From positions 38,820 through 102,819 of the forward strand of contig JBFXEW010000020.1 in assembly GCA_050179685.1 (NCBI GenBank): DNA of 64,000 nucleotides. Direction: 5' to 3'. The position numbers and the translations under genes were made by a program. This document shows positions 44,683-53,830 of the stretch, piece after piece. The DNA is from GWE2-40-63 sp050179685. GTDB taxonomy: Bacteria; Bacteroidota; Bacteroidia; Bacteroidales; SZUA-534. Position 1 is the stretch's first letter. The number at the start of each line of letters is the position of its first letter. Below the pieces are notes generated by a model. The model had not been told where the DNA came from. It did no database searches and saw only the letters and a list, made by a program, of their open reading frames with translations.

Positions 44683-45564
44683 ATGAAAAATTCGGGAATT
44701 CTCATTTTACTTATAAGCCTGTTTGCCTCATGCGGAAATAATTCGCAGCAGGCTGATGCTTACGGAAACTTTGAAGCTGAAGAAGTATTGGTGTCATCGG
44801 AAAGTAACGGAAAAATTGAAGCACTTTGGGTTAAAGAAGGAGAGCAAATTCAGAAAAACAAAGTGGTTGCACTTATGGACACTACATTAATCTGGCTGCA
44901 ATTGAACGAACTGGAAGCACAAAAGCAGAAAGTACACGCATCACTGGTGCAGATGGATGCGCAAATTGCCATTTATCAGCAACAAAAAAGCAACCTGTTG
45001 ACCGATCAACAACGCATTGAACGCTTGCTGGAATCCGGTGCATCGACCCAAAAACAACTCGACGACATAAATGGCGCTATGTTGCTTACCGAAAAGCAGA
45101 TGCAGGCGGCTGTTTCGCAAAAGCAGGCCATTGCCAAAGAACTGGGAATAATAAGCGCTAAAAGCAAGTTGGTAAACGAACAACTCAGCAAATGTTATGT
45201 AAAAAATCCCGTTCAGGGAACTGTTCTCGAAAAATACGCCGAAGCTGGCGAAATTACTGCTGCCGGACGACCGCTGTATAAAATTGCTCCCATGGATAAG
45301 CTAATCCTGCGTGCTTACGTTTCAGGAAGTCAATTGCACCGGATTAAAACCGGAACAAACTGCCAGGTGCGAATTGACAAAGGAACCAAGGAGTACGAAA
45401 CCTTTGAGGGCACTTTGACCTGGGTAGCACCGCAAGCAGAGTTTACTCCCAAAATTATTCAGACCAAAGAAGAAAGGGTGCACATGGTTTATGCCATTAA
45501 AGTAGAAGTTCCCAACAATGGCCATCTGAAAATTGGCATGCCCGGCGAAGTAATTTTTCAATAA
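44683..45564 (+). CDS. HlyD-family periplasmic adaptor (YbhG-like) lipoprotein
   Basis: 293 residues. A signal ending in SLFASC is a lipobox, so the adaptor is lipid-anchored. A biotinyl-lipoyl-like half follows (AYGNFEAEEVLVSSESNGKIEALWVKEG), then a long alpha-helical hairpin (about 75-165), the second lipoyl half (CYVKNPVQGTVLEKYAEAGE) and a beta-barrel domain. It links the inner-membrane ABC exporter to the TolC-like channel. It resembles YbhG and Gram-negative MFPs for YbhFSR-type ABC pumps. Confidence 0.92.
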   Translation: MKNSGILILLISLFASCGNNSQQADAYGNFEAEEVLVSSESNGKIEALWVKEGEQIQKNKVVALMDTTLIWLQLNELEAQKQKVHASLVQMDAQIAIYQQQKSNLLTDQQRIERLLESGASTQKQLDDINGAMLLTEKQMQAAVSQKQAIAKELGIISAKSKLVNEQLSKCYVKNPVQGTVLEKYAEAGEITAAGRPLYKIAPMDKLILRAYVSGSQLHRIKTGTNCQVRIDKGTKEYETFEGTLTWVAPQAEFTPKIIQTKEERVHMVYAIKVEVPNNGHLKIGMPGEVIFQ

Positions 45565-45590
45565 ACAAAAACGTACCACCAAAATACTTT

Positions 45591-46091
45591 ATGCCTACAA
45601 ACCACCACAATATCAATTTATTAAAACTCAGCCGGTGGCTCTTGCCTTACCGTCATCTGGTAAACGCTTGTTCCTTCAAAGTGGGTCAACAGGTATTGCT
45701 TTACGGTGATATTCCGGTAAAACTGATTAAACGCGTGCTTAAGGCAGTTGGACCAAGCGGAAGGGTTTTGGTTATCGGGCGTAACAATCACCTTACCCGA
45801 TACCGGAAATTAACCCGGGGAAGCTATCAGTACCAGGTGGTAATCAATCCGTTTTTCGAGAATCTGCCCGAAGATTCTTTACATGCTATGTTGATTTCTC
45901 ATGCAAGTATCAGTTCCGACGAAACTCTGCCTTTGGCTCGCCTGGCATCTGCTAAATTAAAGAGCAAAGGTCGCCTGCTGCTAATTGCCAGCAAAACTTC
46001 GACAAAAGTATTTATCGAACTTAGCAAGCAACAGACTGATTTTACACTTGTCACTAACTCCGGCCTCTTATCGTTTCAAAAAATTAATTAA
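45591..46091 (+). CDS. Small protein with methyltransferase-like Rossmann fold, function unknown
   Basis: 166 residues, no signal or membrane helix. The stretch VLLYGDIPVKLIKRVLKAVG, then GRVLVIGRNN, resembles the first strands of a class I SAM-methyltransferase, but the glycine-rich motif I is lacking (LYGDIP instead of GxGxG). So SAM binding is doubtful. It sits 26 bp after hlyD and 8 bp before the first ABC ATPase, so it is surely translated with the pump. A regulatory or folding role for the pump is possible but not shown. Confidence 0.7.
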   Translation: MPTNHHNINLLKLSRWLLPYRHLVNACSFKVGQQVLLYGDIPVKLIKRVLKAVGPSGRVLVIGRNNHLTRYRKLTRGSYQYQVVINPFFENLPEDSLHAMLISHASISSDETLPLARLASAKLKSKGRLLLIASKTSTKVFIELSKQQTDFTLVTNSGLLSFQKIN

Positions 46092-46099
46092 ATCTGGTT

Positions 46100-47056
46100 A
46101 TGATACGTATTGATAAACTATCGAAAAACTACGGAAGCGTTGAAGCCATAAAAAACATTGAGCTGCATGTGCGTCGCAACGAATTGTTTGGACTTATCGG
46201 ACCCGACGGGGCTGGAAAAACCACTTTATTCCGCATTCTTACCACCTTATTGCTTCCCGATTCAGGAACCGCGCTGCTTAAGGGCTACAATCCGGTTAAC
46301 GATTACAAGCTTATCAGGGGACTGATTGGTTACATGCCCGGCCGTTTCAGCCTTTATCAGGATTTAAGTGTAGAAGAAAACCTCAACTTTTTTGCCACAG
46401 TTTTTGGAACCAGCCTTGAAGAAAACTACGATTTAATTGCTGATATTTATAAACAAATTGAACCTTTTAAAAAACGACCTGCCGGAAAACTATCGGGTGG
46501 AATGAAACAAAAACTGGCATTGTCGTGTGCCCTGATTCACAAACCGGAAATACTGATTCTGGACGAACCGACCACCGGCGTTGATGCAGTTTCGCGAATG
46601 GAATTCTGGCAGATGCTAAAAAAGCTCCAGCAAAAAGGCATTACCTTTCTGGTGAGCACACCGTATATGGACGAAGCCAGTCTTTGCGACCGGGTGGCGC
46701 TCATTCAAAACGGGTTGTTGCTTACGGTGGATACACCGGCTAACATAACACAACATTTTGAAAAAAAGCTTTGGGCGGTAAATGCTCAAAACAAATACCA
46801 GCTGATAAATCACATCAGGGGCTTTGAGCAAACCGATACGGTTTATCCCTTTGGCGAAGTGCTGCATGTAACTTTAAAGAACAATCCCGATAATCCCGAT
46901 GCACTTATAAATTATCTCCGGGACAAGGGGGACAAGCAACTGACTGTAAAGAGCACCCAGGCAACTATTGAAGATTGTTTTATGCACTTAATGCCTGAGG
47001 AAAAGAGGGAACAAGAAGTACGAAACAGGGAACGCGGTGAACGGATAAGGGAATAA
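46100..47056 (+). CDS. ABC transporter ATP-binding protein (YbhF-like N-half)
   Basis: 318 residues. Walker A is GPDGAGKTTLF, the signature LSGGMKQKLALS and Walker B ILILDEPTTGVD, all intact. About 80 residues follow the nucleotide-binding domain. The last 20 residues (EKREQEVRNRERGERIRE) are highly charged and encoded by repetitive DNA, suggesting the 3' end was altered when the next gene was inserted. In E. coli the two ATPase halves are fused as YbhF; here they are separate genes with a four-helix-bundle gene between them. Confidence 0.95.
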   Translation: MIRIDKLSKNYGSVEAIKNIELHVRRNELFGLIGPDGAGKTTLFRILTTLLLPDSGTALLKGYNPVNDYKLIRGLIGYMPGRFSLYQDLSVEENLNFFATVFGTSLEENYDLIADIYKQIEPFKKRPAGKLSGGMKQKLALSCALIHKPEILILDEPTTGVDAVSRMEFWQMLKKLQQKGITFLVSTPYMDEASLCDRVALIQNGLLLTVDTPANITQHFEKKLWAVNAQNKYQLINHIRGFEQTDTVYPFGEVLHVTLKNNPDNPDALINYLRDKGDKQLTVKSTQATIEDCFMHLMPEEKREQEVRNRERGERIRE

Positions 47057-47092
47057 GGAAATTGAAAAAATAATTAATTAAAATTAGCTACT

Positions 47093-47443
47093 ATGCAATT
47101 TGAAGATTTAGAAGTCTGGAAAGAGTCAATGGATTTGGCAGAATCTGTTTACAAAACATTTGCTAATTGTAAAGACTATAGCTTTAAAGATCAAATTCAG
47201 CGCGCATCAGTCTCAATTCCTTCTAATATTGCTGAAGGCTTCGACAGACAGACAAACAAAGAGTTCATCCAGTTTTTATTTATAGCAAGAGGCTCCTGTT
47301 CCGAGCTAAGAACCCAATTGATGTTAGCTAATCGATTAGGTTTCATCGAGGAAAAAACTTCTGACTCCTATATTGAAATTACCAGGAAATTATCAGCAAT
47401 GCTCTTTAATCTTATAAAAACACGTAAAGAACGTTTTAACTAA
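47093..47443 (+). CDS. Four-helix-bundle protein (23S rRNA intervening-sequence / S23 type)
   Basis: 116 residues with the family signature: FEDLEVWKESMDLAESVYK at the start, IQRASVSIPSNIAEGFDRQ and FLFIARGSCSELRTQLMLA. This family (bIVP/S23, also related to the Avd protein of diversity-generating retroelements) has no proven enzymatic role. It is inserted in-orientation between two ABC ATPase genes of one operon, which is not its function partner in other genomes. A diverged second copy lies after the next ATPase gene. AT-richer than the flanking ABC genes. Confidence 0.92.
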   Translation: MQFEDLEVWKESMDLAESVYKTFANCKDYSFKDQIQRASVSIPSNIAEGFDRQTNKEFIQFLFIARGSCSELRTQLMLANRLGFIEEKTSDSYIEITRKLSAMLFNLIKTRKERFN

Positions 47444-47494
47444 AAATTATTCGTTCTCCGTATTCCATATTCCGTGAACCTCAATGAATCAATT

Positions 47495-48280
47495 ATGGAA
47501 AATGAAGAAAGCATAGAAATCCACGTTCGTAATCTGGTAAAAAAGTTTGGATCTTTTGTAGCCAACGACAACCTGAGCTTTGATGTGTATCGGGGCGAAA
47601 TATTTGGCTTTTTAGGTGCCAACGGAGCGGGAAAAACCACAGCCATGCGCATCTTATGCGGATTATCGCATCCCACTTCGGGCGTGATTACCGTTGCCGG
47701 ATACGACGTTTACAAACAAAAAGAACTCATCAAAAAAAACATTGGGTACATGAGTCAAAAATTCTCGCTGTACGACGATTTAACCATAGCCGAAAATATG
47801 GAACTGTACGGAGGAATTTACGGCTTATCGCGCAAGCAGATTAAACTACGCATCAACGAATTGCTCGGGAAACTACAATTGACCGACCGGCAAAGTACCC
47901 TGATTGCAGATTTGCCCCTGGGCTGGAAACAAAAACTGGCCTTTTCGGTTGCCCTGATACACAAACCCCAGATTGTATTCCTCGACGAACCCACAGGCGG
48001 TGTCGATCCCATTACCCGGCGCCAGTTCTGGGATTTAATTTACGAAGCCGCCGACCAGGGAATTACCCTGTTTGTAACCACGCATTACATGGATGAAGCG
48101 GAATATTGCGACCGGGTCAGCATCATGGTCGACGGCCGTATTGATGCCCTGGACACTCCGGGAAACCTAAAAAACAAGTACCAGGCTCAAAACATGAACG
48201 ATGTTTTTATAAAAGTTGCCAGACCGGACTTTTTCAGCCCACAGTCAACAGTACACAGTAAGCAGCAGTCACTTGAATAA
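47495..48280 (+). CDS. ABC transporter ATP-binding protein (YbhF-like C-half)
   Basis: 261 residues from the ATG at 47495; an in-frame GTG at 47474 would add seven. Walker A GANGAGKTTAM and Walker B IVFLDEPTGGVDP are intact, but the signature LSGGQ-type motif reads LPLGWKQKLAFS. That weak signature is known in the second half of YbhF-like proteins. The last residues (SPQSTVHSKQQSLE) again run into repeat DNA before the second four-helix-bundle gene. It should pair with the ATPase at 46100. Confidence 0.94.
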   Translation: MENEESIEIHVRNLVKKFGSFVANDNLSFDVYRGEIFGFLGANGAGKTTAMRILCGLSHPTSGVITVAGYDVYKQKELIKKNIGYMSQKFSLYDDLTIAENMELYGGIYGLSRKQIKLRINELLGKLQLTDRQSTLIADLPLGWKQKLAFSVALIHKPQIVFLDEPTGGVDPITRRQFWDLIYEAADQGITLFVTTHYMDEAEYCDRVSIMVDGRIDALDTPGNLKNKYQAQNMNDVFIKVARPDFFSPQSTVHSKQQSLE

Positions 48281-48306
48281 TCAGATAAATTAAAACATTT
48301 ACTCTA

Positions 48307-48666
48307 ATGGGATATAATAAACTTCAAGCCTACCAAAAAGCATTTAATCTTGCCTTAAAAATATTTGAAATTTCAAGGACTTTCCCTCCTGAAGAAAAGT
48401 ATTCTCTAATCGATCAAATACGAAGATCGTCCAGGTCAGTCTGCACAAATATGGGAGAAGCTTATCGAAAAAGAAAGTATGAAAAACATTTTGTAAGCAA
48501 GCTAAGTGATTCAGACAGTGAGAATACAGAAACACAAATATGGCTCGACTTTGCATTGGCATTCAACTATATATCGCCACAATTACATAAGGAGTTAAAA
48601 GCAGAATCGGATGAAATTGGAAAACTAATAAATTACATGATGAACAACCCGGATAAGTTCACCTAA
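48307..48666 (+). CDS. Four-helix-bundle protein (23S rRNA intervening-sequence / S23 type), second copy
   Basis: 119 residues. Signature: KLQAYQKAFNLALKIFEISRTF, IRRSSRSVCTNMGEAYRKR and ENTETQIWLDFALAFNYI. It belongs to a different branch from the copy at 47093 (few identical residues), so it is not a simple duplication. It is placed between the second ATPase and the first permease of the pump operon. AT-rich. No function is shown. Confidence 0.9.
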   Translation: MGYNKLQAYQKAFNLALKIFEISRTFPPEEKYSLIDQIRRSSRSVCTNMGEAYRKRKYEKHFVSKLSDSDSENTETQIWLDFALAFNYISPQLHKELKAESDEIGKLINYMMNNPDKFT

Positions 48667-48739
48667 TAATAGTAACCAAAAAATTTAATTTTTAAAACAA
48701 ATAAGGCTGAGAACTGCCAACTGATAACTGAGCACTGTA

Positions 48740-49846
48740 ATGAAAAGATTCCTGAGTTTTGTAAAAAAAGAGTTCCTCCATATTTTCCGCGATGTGCGGA
48801 CGCTCATCATTATTTTTGGAATTCCGGTGGCCGAGATTCTTATTTTTGGCTTTGCCATCAATACCGATTTAAAAGATGCCCGCATTGCTATTCTTGATTT
48901 ATCGAAAGATGCCACCACGCAACGGCTCACCAACAAACTGTTGTCGTCGGGCTATTATATTCTCGATAAGGAACTTCAGAGCGAGAGCGAGTTGGAAACG
49001 GTTTTTAAAGAGGGTAAAATACGCATGGTGCTGGTTTATGAACAGCACTTCGATCAAAAACTTCAAAAAGAAGGCCTGGCAAGCATCCAGCTTTTGCTTG
49101 ATGCATCGGAACCCAATACCGCTAATATGTTGCATGGTTACACCACCGGCATTATCAACGATTTTATGATGAAAGCTTACCCTTTGAACCAGCAAAACAT
49201 AAGGATAGTACCCAGCGTGCGCATGGTTTACAATCCCGAATTAAAAAGTGTTTTTATGTTTGTTCCGGGAATCATGGCCATTATTCTGATACTGGTTTCA
49301 TCGCTGATGACATCGGTTACCATAACCCGCGAAAAAGAACTGGGAACCATGGAAGTATTACTGGGTTCGCCCCTTAAGCCCATCCAGATAATATTGGGCA
49401 AAGTTACGCCCTACCTGTTGCTTTCGCTGGTAAATGTTGGCAGCATTCTACTTTTGGCCTATTTTGTTTTTGGGCTCCCCATTGCTGGAAGTCTGGTTTT
49501 ACTTATTGCCGAATGTACCCTGTTTATATTTTTGTCGCTGTCGCTCGGAATCCTGATTTCAACAGTGAGTAAAACCATGCAGCAAGCCATGCTTATTTCC
49601 ATGGTTGGATTAATGATGCCCAGCATTTTGCTCTCGGGTTTTATTTTTCCGGTCGAAAACATGCCCGATATTTTATATTACCTGAGCTTTATAATGCCCC
49701 CCCGATGGTTTATCGAAATTCTTAAAGGTGTGATGATAAAAGGGGTTGGTTTTAGTTATATCTGGAAAGAAACGCTGATTCTTACGCTAATGACCCTGGG
49801 CTTTATAGTTATAAGCATCAAAAAATTTAAGATACGACTTGAGTGA
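48740..49846 (+). CDS. ABC-2 type permease (YbhS/YbhR-like), first
   Basis: 368 residues. An N-terminal helix (EFLHIFRDVRTLIIIFGIPVAEILIFG) is followed by a large periplasmic domain (about 45-170). Five membrane helices are in the C-terminal half, with TREKELGTMEVLLGSPLKPIQIILGK as the cytoplasmic coupling region, as in ABC-2 exporters. It forms the membrane channel with the permease at 50713. The two permease genes are separated by a repeat array rather than being adjacent. Confidence 0.94.
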   Translation: MKRFLSFVKKEFLHIFRDVRTLIIIFGIPVAEILIFGFAINTDLKDARIAILDLSKDATTQRLTNKLLSSGYYILDKELQSESELETVFKEGKIRMVLVYEQHFDQKLQKEGLASIQLLLDASEPNTANMLHGYTTGIINDFMMKAYPLNQQNIRIVPSVRMVYNPELKSVFMFVPGIMAIILILVSSLMTSVTITREKELGTMEVLLGSPLKPIQIILGKVTPYLLLSLVNVGSILLLAYFVFGLPIAGSLVLLIAECTLFIFLSLSLGILISTVSKTMQQAMLISMVGLMMPSILLSGFIFPVENMPDILYYLSFIMPPRWFIEILKGVMIKGVGFSYIWKETLILTLMTLGFIVISIKKFKIRLE

Positions 49847-49849
49847 AAA

Positions 49850-50695
49850 CAATTATCAATTAACAATGAGCAATGAACAATGAGAAGGCAGTTTACAGTC
49901 TTCAGTGAGCAGTCAACAATCGGAAGCAGGCAGAAACCAGGTATGGACAAGCCCCTATCGCGACAAAACCTTTGTAGCTATGAAATACGGTTAACCAGGG
50001 AAAAGCGGTGCAAGCAGTAAGGATTAAGTGGAGATCAAATGAACCATGCACCGCAATCAGTAATCAGTCAACAAATGGCAATGAACAATTATCAATTAAC
50101 AATGAACAATTAACAATGAACAATGAGAAGGCAGTTTACAGTCTTCAGTGGGCAGCCAACAATCGGATGCTGGCAGAAACCAGGTATGGGCAAGCCCATA
50201 TCGGGGCAAAACCTTTGTAGCCATGTAATACGGTTAACCAGGGAAAAGCGGTGCAAGCAGTAACGATTATAGGGAATTCAAATGTTCCATGCGTCGTAAT
50301 TATAAATTAACAATAAGCAATGAACAATTATAAATGAACAATAAACAATGAGAAGGCAGTTTACAGTCTTCAGTGGGCAGCCAACTGACGACAATAAATA
50401 AAACAAAGATATTAACCAGTATCCGGAAATAACAAGAAAATGACCCCGGAGGGGTTAAAGGTCGGTAGATTAATAGTACACAAAATAAAAAGCGGTGCAA
50501 GCAGTAAGGATTATGTGGAGATCAAATGAACCATGCACCGCAATCAGTAATCAATCAACAAATGGCAATGAACAATTATCAATTAACAATTATCAATTAA
50601 CAATGAGAAGTCAGTTTACAGTCTTCAGTGAGCGGCCAACAATCGGATGCTGGCAGAAACCAGGTATGGACAAGCTCCGAGGGGGTGAAATAATA
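49850..50695. repeat. Tandem array of about 244-bp repeats with REP-like elements
   Basis: About 3.4 units fill the 866-bp gap between the two permease genes. REP-like elements (GCGGTGCAAGCAGT at the left, ATGCACCGC at the right) lie at 50005-50054, 50248-50297 (degenerate) and 50492-50541, that is 243 and 244 bp apart. Between them each unit has the order AACAATTAACAATG words, GCAGTTTACAGTCTTCAGTG, CAGAAACCAGGTATGG and CGGTTAACCAGGGAAAA. The short open frames inside these repeats are not credible genes. Confidence 0.85.
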
Positions 50696-50712
50696 AAAAC
50701 ATAAAAAAGACT

Positions 50713-51831
50713 ATGAAAACAATTCTATTTCTTCTACAAAAAGAGTTCCGGCAGATACGACGGAATAAAACCATATTGCCCATTATTTTTGTATTGCCTA
50801 TAGTACAATTACTCATTTTGGTTCATGCCACTACCTTTGAAATTAAACAGGTAAACCTTTGCATGGTCGATCAGGATGGTTCCGCGCTGTCGCAACGCTT
50901 GGTGCAACAGATTGAAGGTTCTTCGTTTTTTAAAGTCACCGCCTCAACATTTTCGATGGAGCAGGCGCAACAGCTGCTCGACAGAAATAAAGCCGATATG
51001 ATAGTTCATATTCCGGCAAATTTCAGCCGTAAGCTGATGCAACAAAAACATGCCCCACTGCAACTAATTCCCAACGCCATTAACGCCAATTTTGCCACAC
51101 TGTCGTTTAATTACCTTACCCAGGTTGTACAAAGCTTCAATAAAAACCTGATTGTTGAATGGTCGGGTGCGCTAAGTCCGGTACCGGTTAAACAAATTGC
51201 CGTAGAAGCGCGCTTTTGGTACAATCCCGAAATGAATTACAAATGGTATATGTACCCCGGAATTATGGTGATACTGATAACCATGATAGGCATGTTTTTA
51301 TCGGGACTAAACCTGGTACGCGAAAAAGAGATGGGAACCAGCGAACAGCTCAATGTGAGTCCCATGAAAAAACACCATTTCATTATCGGAAAACTGCTGC
51401 CCTTTTTAATCATCGGAATGTTTGAACTGGTTTTGGCAACCCTTTTGGGGCGCCTGGTGTACCAGGTTCCCCTGGTGGGCAGTGTCTGGGTATTGAGCCT
51501 ATTTACTTTTATTTATTTGCTGGTAGTGCTAGGGCTCGGACTTTTTATCAGCACTATGGCTGAAACCCAGCAACAGATGATGTTTGTCGGATTCTTTATA
51601 ATTATTGTTTTTATTTTGCTGAGCGGCATTTTTACACCAACCGAAAGCATGCCCTATTGGGTACAACAATTCAACATCATAAATCCGCTGGCTTATTTTA
51701 TGCGGGTGTTGCGGGTTGTGATGCTAAAAGGCTCGGGCTTTGCAAACCTGCTTAGCGAATTTATTTACCTCAGTATTTATGCAGTAATTATGCTAAGTCT
51801 GGCAACCTGGCGGTACCGTAAAACAGCTTAA
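50713..51831 (+). CDS. ABC-2 type permease (YbhS/YbhR-like), second
   Basis: 372 residues with the same architecture as the gene at 48740: an N-terminal helix (KEFRQIRRNKTILPIIFVLPIVQLLILV), a periplasmic domain, then five C-terminal helices with VREKEMGTSEQLNVSPMKK as the coupling region. It completes the YbhFSR-type pump. The stop is 4 bp into the convergent glycosyltransferase gene, so the two genes overlap tail to tail. Confidence 0.94.
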   Translation: MKTILFLLQKEFRQIRRNKTILPIIFVLPIVQLLILVHATTFEIKQVNLCMVDQDGSALSQRLVQQIEGSSFFKVTASTFSMEQAQQLLDRNKADMIVHIPANFSRKLMQQKHAPLQLIPNAINANFATLSFNYLTQVVQSFNKNLIVEWSGALSPVPVKQIAVEARFWYNPEMNYKWYMYPGIMVILITMIGMFLSGLNLVREKEMGTSEQLNVSPMKKHHFIIGKLLPFLIIGMFELVLATLLGRLVYQVPLVGSVWVLSLFTFIYLLVVLGLGLFISTMAETQQQMMFVGFFIIIVFILLSGIFTPTESMPYWVQQFNIINPLAYFMRVLRVVMLKGSGFANLLSEFIYLSIYAVIMLSLATWRYRKTA

Positions 51832-52967
51832 ACCACTTCAGGCAACTTTGACCTGGAACGATAATCGCTCTTAAAGATTATTGAAACCGAAGCTATCACC
51901 ACATACAAGGAATAAAACAGCTCGAACAAGGGAATATAAACGGCCAGCTTCCGCTTGTTAAAAAACAGGGCTACCCAAAAAAAGAACCAGGAATCGATGG
52001 CCGTTTTGAATAAAAAAACAAAAAGCAAGGGTTTGTAAAAATTAAGATCCTGAATCATCAAAAGTGCACTGAGAATAATGGTAAGCGAAATACCAAAAAC
52101 AACTCCGGCGGTAAAAAGGGTATCGCTATCGGTATAGCCCGGTGTTTTTGATGCCCAACGAAAACGTTGCCTGAAAAACTGTTTCCAGCTACCTGCACTT
52201 TTGGTTTCGACAAGTGCCTGCGCTGATTTTATAAAATGAATGGATTCCGGATAGCGACTCTTTACCTGATGCATCAGAAAAACATCGTCGCCCGAAAGAA
52301 ATTCTTTTTTAAACGGATCGGAAAATTCCTGGTAAACAGCCTTGGTAAACGCCAGATTGGCTCCGTTACACATAATGGGGCGGTTTATTCCGGCAGCGCC
52401 TCCGGTGGTTCCAATTAAACTTACAAACTCAATTCCCTGAAATTTCTGTAGCCACGAAGTTCCTATCTGCATAGTTACCGGACCAATAATAAGTCCTGCC
52501 TGCTGCGTTTCATAATAATCAATCATGGTGGACAACCAGTGGGGAGGATGGCTGCAATCGGCATCGGTGGTAATAATCAAATCGCCTTTTGCGCTGGCTA
52601 TTCCTGTTTCCAGAGCGGCTTTCTTACCTTTCGTTCCTTCGGGATTGGCCAGATAACTTACCTGATAATATTGCGCTGCCAGTTGCTGTGCCAACTTTGT
52701 GGAACCATCGGTGCTGTGATCGTCAATTAACAGAATTTCGACCAAAGTGGTTTGTATTTGCTGATGAACCAAACCTTCAACACAGGCTTCCAGATTTTCG
52801 AACTCGTTGTAAAAAGGGAGCAGAATACTAACCCGGGTATGATGTTGCTTTTGTTTTTGCGTATAGTTGACCAAACCATTCCAACCCGACAGAAAACCCA
52901 TCATCACAAAAAGGTACATCAATGAAAAAACCACCGCGAAAAGCCAAACAATATAAAAAAAGTTCAT
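51828..52967 (-). CDS. Membrane-bound family 2 glycosyltransferase
   Basis: 379 residues from the ATG at 52967 (another ATG at 52976 and a TTG at 52988 also fit). One N-terminal helix (FYIVWLFAVVFSLMYLFVMM), a GT2 catalytic domain (VSILLPFYNEFENLEACVEG, LIDDHSTDGST, ITTDADCSHPPHW, LSGDDVFLMHQ, and a Q/RxxRW-like FRQRFRWASKT) and two or three C-terminal helices. The QxxRW-type motif suggests a processive synthase-like or lipid-glycosylating enzyme. Substrate unknown. TATCTTTG (minus, 52993-52986) may be its -7 box. Confidence 0.88.
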   Translation of the reverse strand: MNFFYIVWLFAVVFSLMYLFVMMGFLSGWNGLVNYTQKQKQHHTRVSILLPFYNEFENLEACVEGLVHQQIQTTLVEILLIDDHSTDGSTKLAQQLAAQYYQVSYLANPEGTKGKKAALETGIASAKGDLIITTDADCSHPPHWLSTMIDYYETQQAGLIIGPVTMQIGTSWLQKFQGIEFVSLIGTTGGAAGINRPIMCNGANLAFTKAVYQEFSDPFKKEFLSGDDVFLMHQVKSRYPESIHFIKSAQALVETKSAGSWKQFFRQRFRWASKTPGYTDSDTLFTAGVVFGISLTIILSALLMIQDLNFYKPLLFVFLFKTAIDSWFFFWVALFFNKRKLAVYIPLFELFYSLYVVIASVSIIFKSDYRSRSKLPEVV

Positions 52968-53037
52968 AGCCAACATTTTGTATCTCAAAGATAGGCTATT
53001 TTACCGGCTTAAGAAAAACACAAAAAAGATAGCTTAC

Positions 53038-53760
53038 TTATTTATCGAGCAACTTTGCTGCATCCTGATCGAGAATCCAGTTAAGTTTTCCTGTTACCGG
53101 CTGCACCCGCGATGCCGGATAGTTATGATATCCCGGCTCACCTTTAAAAAGTTCCTTGAGCACCTTTGCTTTTCCGGCCCCGGTAACCAAAAAGCGGATT
53201 TGAGCGGCCCTATTAATCAGTGCTCCGGTTAAAGTAATTCGATTTTGCCGATTGTAAGGATTTAGGGTTGCAGCCACCCAGGCTTCCGAATCAAACAAAG
53301 CAATCGACGGAGGAAAAATTGAAGCAGTATGTCCGTCATCACCCATTCCCAGCAATAGTATATCAAATTGGGGAATTCCATCGACAAGGGGAACAAATTG
53401 ACCAATCTCAGCGGCATAATGCAAAGCTTCCTCTTCAGGATTATGCTCCCCCTTAATGCGGTGAATGTTTGCTTCCGGAAGGTTTACCTTATCGAAGAGT
53501 GTTTTTTTTGTATTTCCATAATTGCTTTCAGGACTGTCGGGGGCTACACAGCGCTCATCGACCCAAAAGAAATGAAGGCGTTGCCAGTCCATTCGGTCGG
53601 CGTAAAAGTTTGCCCATTGCTCAAACAGTATATAAGGCGTGTTTCCTCCGGATATGGCAAGGGTAATAATTTCCTTTTCCAATCCCCGGATAATTTGATA
53701 AAGTTCCTCGGCCAGATTTACTGCGGCTTCTTCTTTGGTTTTATATAACTTGTAGTTCAT
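53038..53760 (-). CDS. pgl: 6-phosphogluconolactonase
   Basis: 240 residues, normal for the DevB/SOL-type enzyme. It hydrolyses 6-phosphogluconolactone to 6-phosphogluconate in the oxidative pentose phosphate pathway. Motifs: LAISGGNTPYILFEQW, FFWVDERCVAPDSPESNYG, and LLGMGDDGHTASIFPPS, all typical. It lies 70 bp downstream of zwf on the same strand, so the two form an operon. Confidence 0.96.
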   Translation of the reverse strand: MNYKLYKTKEEAAVNLAEELYQIIRGLEKEIITLAISGGNTPYILFEQWANFYADRMDWQRLHFFWVDERCVAPDSPESNYGNTKKTLFDKVNLPEANIHRIKGEHNPEEEALHYAAEIGQFVPLVDGIPQFDILLLGMGDDGHTASIFPPSIALFDSEAWVAATLNPYNRQNRITLTGALINRAAQIRFLVTGAGKAKVLKELFKGEPGYHNYPASRVQPVTGKLNWILDQDAAKLLDK

Positions 53761-53830
53761 TAGAATCGTTGTTTTTTAGGCGAATTGCTGAAAAATAATT
53801 CCCAGCAAGTTTAATTTTTATCGTGTAACA

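Noticed and set aside
47093..48666. Diversity-generating retroelement (Avd-like genes)
   Set aside because: The genes match the S23/bIVP group, and no reverse transcriptase or variable repeat is in the window.
50008..50704. Short open frames in the 244-bp array
   Set aside because: Recurring products of the repeat unit, without conserved features.
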